A stretch of DNA of 34,665 bases from Deltaproteobacteria bacterium YD0425bin50. GTDB lineage: Bacteria > Desulfobacterota > Desulfobacteria > Desulfobacterales > YD0425bin50. Below, in pieces: positions 26,048-32,108 of this stretch. The notes under the pieces were generated by a model that saw only the letters and a program-made list of their open reading frames with translations, made no database searches and was not told the DNA's origin. A program made the translations under genes and the position numbers. The stretch spans positions 1 to 34,665 of the forward strand of contig PDZT01000013.1 in NCBI GenBank assembly GCA_002753105.1, in the 5' to 3' direction. The stretch's first letter is position 1, and each line of letters opens with the position of its first letter.

Positions 26048-27803
26048 TTTTAACAAAAAACATAGTCCGCTTATTGCATATTCTTTAGTTGTTTTTCTAA
26101 TATTAGTTGTTTTCCATGAACTTCCCAGTCATGATTTCTTAAATTTTGATGATAATATCTATATTACTGAGAATAATGTTGTTCAGCAGGGACTTACATT
26201 ACATGGTATTACTCTTGCCTTTACAACAATTCATGCCAATTTCTGGCATCCGATAACTTGGATTGCCCATATGCTGGATTGTGAATTATTTGGAATGAAT
26301 CCCGGAATGCATCATTTTACGTCACTTGTATATCACATCCTCAACAGTGTTTTACTGCTTTTGGTGCTTCACAACATGACCGGAGAGGTATGGAAAAGTA
26401 CTTTTGTCGCCATTTTGTTTGCTATTCATCCCCTGCATATCGAATCTGTGGCATGGGCTTCTGAAAAAAAGGATGTTGTCAGCACGTTGTTCTGGATGCT
26501 GACGTTGCTGACGTATTTTTGGTATGTAAAAAAGCCCGGATATTTAAGATATATATGGATATTATTATCGTTTGCACTTGGCTTAATGTCAAAACCCATG
26601 ATCGTTACGCTGCCGTGTGTTCTTCTATTATTAGATTACTGGCCGTTGAAAAGATTTGAGTTTCCATCAGGTCATCTTGCTGATTTGAGAGACTTCAGCC
26701 GTACCATTTTACAATTGATATCTGAAAAAATTCCATTATTCTTGCTTGCAGCAATAGTATCATTTTTGGCAGTGTATGCTCAGGGAGGTGCTGTCCAAAA
26801 TGTTGATACCTATCCGATTGCTCAACGAATAATGAATGCCCTTGTATCCTTAGCAACTTATTTAGCAAAAGTAGTATTCCCCATTAATCTATCTGTTTTT
26901 TATCCCTATCCAAGCTTTATACCGCTTTTGAAATTATTGATTTCTGGATTAGTACTCGTATCAATAACAATAATAGCAATCTGGCAGATTCGCAAGTTCC
27001 CGTACATTTTTGTTGGATGGATGTGGTTTATAGGGACGCTTATACCTGTTAGCGGAATTATTCAGGTTGGGGACTATGCAATGGCTGACCGCTTTACTTA
27101 TATATCGCTTACGGGATTGTGTATTATTCTAGCATGGGGCGGAGAAAATCTTATCCGTAACCTGTTTTTGGAAACTGCAAATCGAAAATCGAAAATCGAA
27201 AATCGAAAAATCTATGAACCTATGCTAATTGTATTCAGTACACTCATCATTAGCGCGTTGATGTGTATTTCCTATGTTCAGTTAAAACATTGGAAAAATA
27301 ATCTCACACTGTTTTCACATGCTGTGAATGTGACGGAAAATAACTTTTCAGCTTATACAAATCTTGGCGCTTGTACGGCGAATCTGGATTTAGCAGAAGA
27401 ATACACCCAAAAAGCACTTAATTTAAAACATGATAATACAGCGGCTCATAATAATATGGGCATAATGATGTTTAAGAAAGCAAACTATGATAAGGCAATT
27501 TATCATTTTTCTGAAGTACTTAGACTTGACGCCTATTTTAAAAAAGCAAATTACTGGATGGGAATGGCTTTATTTTCTAAAGGAAATGAAAATGAAGGAG
27601 TAAAATATCTATTTCGCGAGCTTGAAGATAATCCTAACGATCCAGATACATTATATAACATAGGAATTTATCTTGCCAAACGAGAAAAATATTCACAAGC
27701 TATTGCGTATTTTAATAGAGTTTTACAAGAAGACCCTAATTACTGGCAGGCAAAACAGAGCTTAGTTTTTGCTTTAGAGGATATTAAAGGCTCAAGGCCT
27801 TGA
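26040..27803 (+). CDS. GT-C-like multi-spanning membrane protein with C-terminal TPRs (TMTC-like)
   Basis: 587 residues. The first roughly 410 contain about ten hydrophobic segments. The first periplasmic loop carries 'LNFDDNIYI' (about 34-42), the Asp pair typical of GT-C glycosyltransferases that use lipid-phosphate sugars. 'NFWHPITWIAHMLDC', 'HPLHIESVAWASEKKDVVS' and 'LMSKPMIVTLP' are shared with the bacterial TPR-containing TMTC/PMT-like family. Residues about 440-580 form at least four TPRs ('AHNNMGIMMFKKANYDKAI', 'TLYNIGIYLAKREKYSQAI'), probably in the periplasm. Likely role: glycosylation of an exported protein or glycan, together with the coupled GT9 enzyme. A 7-bp x4 tandem repeat at codons 381-390 could switch the gene off by slippage. 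The C-terminal residues and stop lie in a dispersed repeat-like motif. Confidence 0.82.
   Translation: MDNFNKKHSPLIAYSLVVFLILVVFHELPSHDFLNFDDNIYITENNVVQQGLTLHGITLAFTTIHANFWHPITWIAHMLDCELFGMNPGMHHFTSLVYHILNSVLLLLVLHNMTGEVWKSTFVAILFAIHPLHIESVAWASEKKDVVSTLFWMLTLLTYFWYVKKPGYLRYIWILLSFALGLMSKPMIVTLPCVLLLLDYWPLKRFEFPSGHLADLRDFSRTILQLISEKIPLFLLAAIVSFLAVYAQGGAVQNVDTYPIAQRIMNALVSLATYLAKVVFPINLSVFYPYPSFIPLLKLLISGLVLVSITIIAIWQIRKFPYIFVGWMWFIGTLIPVSGIIQVGDYAMADRFTYISLTGLCIILAWGGENLIRNLFLETANRKSKIENRKIYEPMLIVFSTLIISALMCISYVQLKHWKNNLTLFSHAVNVTENNFSAYTNLGACTANLDLAEEYTQKALNLKHDNTAAHNNMGIMMFKKANYDKAIYHFSEVLRLDAYFKKANYWMGMALFSKGNENEGVKYLFRELEDNPNDPDTLYNIGIYLAKREKYSQAIAYFNRVLQEDPNYWQAKQSLVFALEDIKGSRP
27181..27208 (+). 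repeat. Heptanucleotide tandem repeat (ATCGAAA)x4 inside a coding region
   Basis: Four perfect copies of ATCGAAA lie in the GT-C/TPR gene, encoding 'NRKSKIENRK' in the loop before the last transmembrane helix. The period is not a multiple of three. Reading the two neighbouring alleles by hand, three copies give an in-frame TAA and five copies give TGA within a few codons after the tract. Only the present copy number (or one changed by three) keeps the frame open. Confidence 0.9.
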
Positions 27804-27823
27804 TCATCGTTTCGGCCAAACAT

Positions 27824-27881
27824 GTAGGGGCGGATGCTTGTCATCGCCTCTCAATCGGGCGAACACAAGGTTCGCCCCTAC
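27824..27881. repeat. REP-like palindromic element (GTAGGGGCG / CGCCCCTAC)
   Basis: Perfect 9-bp terminal arms GTAGGGGCG (27824-27832) and CGCCCCTAC (27873-27881) enclose about 40 bp with further pairing (GGGCGAAC near the right arm). It is GC-rich in an AT-rich background. It sits between convergent stop codons and resembles the common 'GTAGGGGCGA...CGCCCCTAC' dispersed elements. It may also act as a terminator for both genes. Confidence 0.75.
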
Positions 27882-27894
27882 TTGCGTTGGACTA

Positions 27895-28434
27895 TCAGCC
27901 TAACCCGGGAAATCGATATATCATATGTCCTGAATTTTCATCTACATCAACAACAGCAACACCTTTATCTGAGAGTTTATTGAGTTCCTGTTGAATGATA
28001 TCTGTTGGTAATGATGTCAATAGTGCAGCCTTAGCAATTGTTAATTGTCCATTGTTTTCAGATGCAGCTTTTAACAGCGCAGTTTCTACAGTCATTCCTT
28101 TATCTTTTTTGGATGATTGAAATGAGCTATTATTAATAAACTCAACCATTGGGTCAGATTGAATTGACTCAGAATATATCTGTTGATTAATTGTTTTTTT
28201 TTCATGTTGCGTATGTACAATTCCTGCTATCCAACTAATCATACATAATGTCATCAATGAATCTTCAAATTGGGTACCGGGTTTTGGATCAAATAAGAGG
28301 TAAAGCAAGAACGGGATAGCATATATCAATCCGAGGATATAGAAATACTTGCTTTTGGTTTTGATACCTACATGTATCCATGCAACCCAATTCAGCATTG
28401 GAAAAAAGCTCCATACAATCCATTTTGATTTCAT
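27895..28434 (-). CDS. Small membrane protein with C-terminal winged-helix-like region
   Basis: The frame is open from 28515, overlapping the upstream gene, but ATG 28434 has GAGGTG at correct spacing and gives 179 residues starting 'MKSKWIVWSFFPMLNWVAW'. Three hydrophobic segments in the first 85 residues suggest an inner-membrane domain of the small 'short helix pair plus cytoplasmic tail' kind. Residues about 110-179 ('TVETALLKAASENNGQLTIAKAALL', read in pieces, then 'QQELNKLSDKGVAVVD') resemble a winged helix-turn-helix that could bind DNA or a partner. I do not recognise the family firmly. It follows lhgO by 46 bp and is probably co-transcribed. Confidence 0.65.
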   Translation of the reverse strand: MKSKWIVWSFFPMLNWVAWIHVGIKTKSKYFYILGLIYAIPFLLYLLFDPKPGTQFEDSLMTLCMISWIAGIVHTQHEKKTINQQIYSESIQSDPMVEFINNSSFQSSKKDKGMTVETALLKAASENNGQLTIAKAALLTSLPTDIIQQELNKLSDKGVAVVDVDENSGHMIYRFPGLG

Positions 28435-28449
28435 ACACACCTCTTTTTT

Positions 28450-28470
28450 AAGGAATAAGGAATAAGGAAT
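28450..28470 (-). repeat. Heptanucleotide tandem repeat (AAGGAAT)x3 in a gene leader
   Basis: Three perfect 7-bp copies lie directly upstream of the ribosome binding site of the small membrane-protein gene and just after the lhgO stop. On the sense strand it reads ATTCCTT three times. Copy-number change would alter spacing between the two genes rather than a reading frame. Confidence 0.8.
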
Positions 28471-28480
28471 ATAGTGAATG

Positions 28481-29668
28481 CTAAGTAAAACAACGATTGA
28501 CGACTTCATCTGCAATGGCCATAGAACTTGTAAATGCTGGTGATATTGGATTTAACACATGAATTGCACGTTCATCCTGCTCGATTACAAAATCCATTAC
28601 CAATTCATGGGTTTTAAGGTCGATCAACTGGGGACGAATGCCCACTTTACTGCACGTAATAATATCATCAGGATTAAGGTGTTTGACTAATTTTTGTGCA
28701 TCACGAAAAAAATGAGTAAAATGGTACTTTAATGGCTCTTCTTTAGCAATCTGCCGGAATCGCTTGTTAGTAAATAGTAGATTGATATCCTGATAAAATA
28801 TGACTAAAGATTCGAGATTCAATCCTTCGAGTAAACGATAATTTTCACGACCAAACGCAGGAATAGCTGTGGGTCCAAGATATACATCACCATGTACGTG
28901 TTTGGTAAAATGAACTCCTAAAAACGGATTTTTGATATTCGGCACGGGATAAATATTGCCCTTATATTTATACTCGTTCCCTTTTTTTATCTGCTTATAT
29001 ATGCCTTTAAACGGGATAATGCGATAGTGCTGGCCAAGGCCAAAGGATTTGGCAATCACATCACTGTAGGCGCCTCCAGCATTGATAAAATAATCAAATT
29101 CAATTTTTCCTTTAGAAGTCATGAGCTGATTTTTACCTGAAACATTCTGAAAAGCAGTATTGAAAGATACCTTAACTGTTTTGGTGTTAATAAGGTCTTG
29201 CAGCAACGCATTCAGAATTTTTTTAGGATTTACAACTGCCGTATCAAAAGAATACAGAGCTTGAGAACAGGTTTTGGCTTCAGGTTCAATTTCTGACAAC
29301 GTTTTTTCATCGATCAAAGCAACGTTGGCACCATTTTTTTGCGCTCTGTCAAAGAGAATTTTTAGAGTTGGAATGTCGTCCGGTGAACTTGCTACAATGA
29401 CTTTACCGCTTTTTTTTAATGGCAGATTTTTTTCTTTGCAATAAGCTTGCATCATGCGATTTCCAGCAAGACATGAATGTGCGCGCATACTCTGTGGATC
29501 ATAGTAGATTCCTGCATGTAATACGCCGCTATTTCTTCCTGAAGCATGAGCACCAATATGGGATTCTTTCTCAATTATTAGAATGTCTTGATGGCCTAAC
29601 TTTAGACAGGCTTTTGCAATCGTCAGACCAATAATTCCAGCACCACATATTACAATTGACGCCTTCAT
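28481..29668 (-). CDS. lhgO: L-2-hydroxyglutarate oxidase / FAD-dependent oxidoreductase
   Basis: 395 residues from ATG 29668, which has AAGGGGAA upstream; a longer frame to 29719 lacks an SD. The Rossmann FAD motif 'VICGAGIIGLTIAKA' occupies residues 6-20, with the acidic 'IIEKE' strand end after it. The signature 'GRNSGVLHAGIYYDP' follows. Later segments include 'NAGGAYSDVIAK', 'PFKGIYKQI', 'NPFLGVHFTKH' and 'VYLGPTAIPAF', all shared by LhgO/YgaF and related enzymes. It oxidises L-2-hydroxyglutarate to 2-oxoglutarate, passing electrons from FAD to the membrane quinone pool in E. coli; other deltaproteobacterial homologs may act on related 2-hydroxy acids. The end 'MAIADEVVNRCF' is typical, so the protein is full length. 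Confidence 0.92.
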   Translation of the reverse strand: MKASIVICGAGIIGLTIAKACLKLGHQDILIIEKESHIGAHASGRNSGVLHAGIYYDPQSMRAHSCLAGNRMMQAYCKEKNLPLKKSGKVIVASSPDDIPTLKILFDRAQKNGANVALIDEKTLSEIEPEAKTCSQALYSFDTAVVNPKKILNALLQDLINTKTVKVSFNTAFQNVSGKNQLMTSKGKIEFDYFINAGGAYSDVIAKSFGLGQHYRIIPFKGIYKQIKKGNEYKYKGNIYPVPNIKNPFLGVHFTKHVHGDVYLGPTAIPAFGRENYRLLEGLNLESLVIFYQDINLLFTNKRFRQIAKEEPLKYHFTHFFRDAQKLVKHLNPDDIITCSKVGIRPQLIDLKTHELVMDFVIEQDERAIHVLNPISPAFTSSMAIADEVVNRCFT

Positions 29669-30073
29669 GAATTTCCCCTTATTATATCTTATCCTGAAAA
29701 ATATAACGGCAAGCAACATAGTATCAAGAGATACTCTTTTTCCTTCATCAACTATATATCACTAAAAATTGCAATCGAAATTTGTCTCATAACTTCATAC
29801 TTCATATATTTTTTAACTTTTCTCCTTGAAACATGCGATCAGAAAATATACATTGAAAGACACACAAGGGAAAAAAATGTTGATCAGAAATCAAGGGCGT
29901 TGATCATGGCTTGAGCCACTTGGGCCACTTGATCAAAAATTCACCACAGAGGACTCAGAGAGTACAGAGAAAAAAAAGAGAAGGACGTTAAATTGTAATT
30001 CTCTGTGTCCTCTGTGCTCTCTGTGGTATATTTAAACGCTCAGGTGCATGAACCCCCGCAGGAGAAACTGAAG
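29669..30073. other. Divergent gene-free spacer with repeat elements (about 400 bp)
   Basis: It separates lhgO (minus) from the first solute-binding protein (plus). I see no gene. The right half contains a 28-bp motif at 29891-29918 also found (27 bp) at 27792-27818, short direct copies of 'gccactt', and the large CACAGAG inverted repeat described separately. Promoters for both flanking genes must lie here. The open frame starting at 30005 is only the repeat running into the gene. Confidence 0.6.
29943..30027. repeat. MITE-like inverted repeat of the ACCACAGAGGAC type
   Basis: Two 29-bp arms (29943-29971 and 29999-30027) pair at 23 of 29 positions, around a purine-rich 27-bp centre. Arms are built from CACAGAG-like words, as in widespread 'CCACAGAG...CTCTGTGG' palindromic elements of environmental bacterial genomes. 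It lies 47 bp before the first solute-binding-protein ATG and would form a strong hairpin in its leader if transcribed. Confidence 0.8.
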
Positions 30074-31009
30074 ATGAAAATTATCAACATCACCGCTATT
30101 ATCGTATGTATTTCTGCCTTGGTTTATTCAGTGGAAGCATTTGACGACACGTCAACAGATAAGCTGTCGGAAATTATGAAGAGAGGCAGCATAATCATCG
30201 CAATTGCCATAGATTATCCGCCTATGTCGGATTTAATAAAAGGTGCGAAACGGTCTGAGAACACGAAATGTCTTTCAAATGAGTACACATCGTCTGAGGT
30301 TATGGGTTTTGAAATAGATGTTGCCAAAGAAGTGGCTAAACGACTTAAAGTTGATCCTTGTTTTGTATCATTCGAATGGGGAGAAATTGTTAGTGGACGT
30401 TGGGCTGGACGAATGGATATCGCTATTTGTTCAGTGTCCATTACTTCGGAACGCATGAAATCGCTCTATTTTGCGCAACCATATTCATCAGAACCAGCGG
30501 TTTTTTATGTCCATAAAAATAATACGAGATTTAAACATATTGCCGACCTTTCTGGTCAAAAGATTGGTACTTGTGCAGGGTGTATATTTGAATATTATTT
30601 AGAGGGAACGATGGAACTACCCTATGAAAGTACAGAATATCTTGTAAAAAAATCGGATATTATTGCCTATGATACCGAGATTAATTCTATAAAAGATTTA
30701 TCTCTTGGTGATGGTGTAAAGCTAGACGCAGTTCTGATAGACATATTCTTAGGAAGAAAGGCATTATCTGATGGAATGCCAATTAAACAACTCGGTGAAC
30801 CTGTGTTTTATAGCTATGTCGCACCGGCTATAGATAAAAAACAAAAAGGAAATCCGATTCCGTTTATCAAAAAAATCAATGAAATCATCATGCAATTACA
30901 TCATGATGGAGTCTTGAATAATCTATCCTCAACATATTATAAAATCGATTTAGATAACATTACACCTGCTAAACAATTCGATATACAGTCTCTTGGACAA
31001 TATCCCTGA
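30074..31009 (+). CDS. Periplasmic solute-binding protein (SBP_bac_3-like), first paralog
   Basis: 311 residues from ATG 30074 (AGGAG upstream). A signal peptide (about 1-22, ending 'VYSVEA') targets the periplasm. The body matches amino-acid-type solute-binding proteins: 'KLSEIMKRGSIIIAIAIDYPPMS' (opening strand, near 30-53), 'MGFEIDVAKEVAKRL', 'WAGRMDIAICSVSITSERM' and 'YFAQPYSSEPAVFYVHK', then 'DLSGQKIGTCAGCIFEYYL'. It has four or more cysteines in the mature chain, unlike its paralog downstream at some sites. No permease or ATPase gene is beside it. The second paralog follows 104 bp on, then the NRPS. Ligand is unknown; an amino acid or peptide-like product is plausible from the family. 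Confidence 0.85.
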   Translation: MKIINITAIIVCISALVYSVEAFDDTSTDKLSEIMKRGSIIIAIAIDYPPMSDLIKGAKRSENTKCLSNEYTSSEVMGFEIDVAKEVAKRLKVDPCFVSFEWGEIVSGRWAGRMDIAICSVSITSERMKSLYFAQPYSSEPAVFYVHKNNTRFKHIADLSGQKIGTCAGCIFEYYLEGTMELPYESTEYLVKKSDIIAYDTEINSIKDLSLGDGVKLDAVLIDIFLGRKALSDGMPIKQLGEPVFYSYVAPAIDKKQKGNPIPFIKKINEIIMQLHHDGVLNNLSSTYYKIDLDNITPAKQFDIQSLGQYP

Positions 31010-31113
31010 GCTTCTAAAAACCATGATAAGAAGAAAACCAGATGAGAAACACTTGTTTTGTCAATAATATTTGAATGATAACAACAACAATATAGTTGAA
31101 TTAGGAGGAAAAA

Positions 31114-32058
31114 ATGGAAATGAACGTTAGTAAAATGGCAAAACTTGCATTTTTTTTGGCTGTGTTTGCTTATTTGTCAGAAGCGAATGATGTGTCGTCC
31201 TCTGATGATAAGCTGTCTGAGATTTTAAAAAGAGGCAAGATAATCGTTGCAACTGAACCAGAATATCCACCAATGTCGGAATTGATAAAAGGTGCGAAAC
31301 GAAGTTCAGTTACCAAATGCTTTTCCAATGAATATACAGCCGCTGAATATACAGGATTTGAAATTGAACTGGCAAATGAAGTTGCTAAACACATTGGAGT
31401 TGAGCCTTGTTTTGTAAATCCGGCATGGATAGAAATTATTGCCGGGAAATGGGCCGATCGCTGGGATATTTCTTTTGATTCCATTTCAATTACCTCCGAA
31501 CGTATGGAATCTTTGTATTTTGCTCAGCCATATACTTCTGAACCCAGCGTTTTTTATATTCATAAAAATAATGAAATAGTTAAGCATTTTACTGATCTTT
31601 CAGGAAAAAAAATTGGTGTGAGTGCCGGGAGTATATTTGAGCATTATCTGGAAGGAACATTGACATTACCCGGTCAAAAAATAGACTATCGGGTTAAAAA
31701 TTCAGAAATTATCGGCTATAATGCTGAAATTGATTCTTTTAGAGAGTTGGCCTTAGGTGACGGAGTAAAAATAAATGCCCTTCTTTCAAATATTTTTGTC
31801 GGAAACAAGGCTCTTACTGACGGTATGCCGATCAAACAGCTTGGTGAACCTGTTTTTTATACCTATATTGCCCCCGTAATAGATAAAAAACAGAAAAGGG
31901 ATCCCATCTCATTTATCAACAAAATTAATGAAATTATCATGAAGTTACATGATAATGGAACCTTGTTAAAATTAGCCCAAAAATACATCCATCTGAATAC
32001 AGATGTGGTTACCCCAGCAAAAAATTTTAATGTTCAAGTGCTGGAACAGTATCACTAA
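31114..32058 (+). CDS. Periplasmic solute-binding protein (SBP_bac_3-like), second paralog
   Basis: 314 residues with a very strong SD (AGGAGGAA) before ATG 31114. A signal peptide covers about 1-24 ('KLAFFLAVFAYLSEA'). It is clearly a tandem duplicate of the preceding gene. It shares 'LIKGAKRS', 'FSNEYT', 'ITSERM.SLYFAQPY', 'DGMPIKQLGEPVFY' and the ending 'LEQYH' (versus 'LGQYP'). Differences cluster in ligand-side segments: 'DISFDSISITSERM' replaces 'DIAICSVSITSERM', and 'VSAGSIFEHYL' replaces 'TCAGCIFEYYL', so two cysteines are lost. Different ligands or affinities are therefore possible. The NRPS gene starts 50 bp downstream without a visible terminator, so all three may be one transcript. 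Confidence 0.87.
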   Translation: MEMNVSKMAKLAFFLAVFAYLSEANDVSSSDDKLSEILKRGKIIVATEPEYPPMSELIKGAKRSSVTKCFSNEYTAAEYTGFEIELANEVAKHIGVEPCFVNPAWIEIIAGKWADRWDISFDSISITSERMESLYFAQPYTSEPSVFYIHKNNEIVKHFTDLSGKKIGVSAGSIFEHYLEGTLTLPGQKIDYRVKNSEIIGYNAEIDSFRELALGDGVKINALLSNIFVGNKALTDGMPIKQLGEPVFYTYIAPVIDKKQKRDPISFINKINEIIMKLHDNGTLLKLAQKYIHLNTDVVTPAKNFNVQVLEQYH

Positions 32059-32108
32059 AACATAATAAACCTATACGTTACACTGAACATTTGGGAGTAA
32101 TCAAAATT

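Noticed and set aside
23492..29668. Functional link between the HgdC-like activator and L-2-hydroxyglutarate oxidase (2-hydroxyglutarate pathway)
   Set aside because: The genes are over 4 kb apart on opposite strands with unrelated genes between them. No hydroxyglutaryl-CoA dehydratase or CoA-transferase is present, and LhgO acts on the other enantiomer from the fermentative pathway.
30005..30073. Upstream start for the first solute-binding protein
   Set aside because: The extra 23 residues come from the CACAGAG repeat. ATG 30074 has AGGAG upstream and begins a normal signal peptide.
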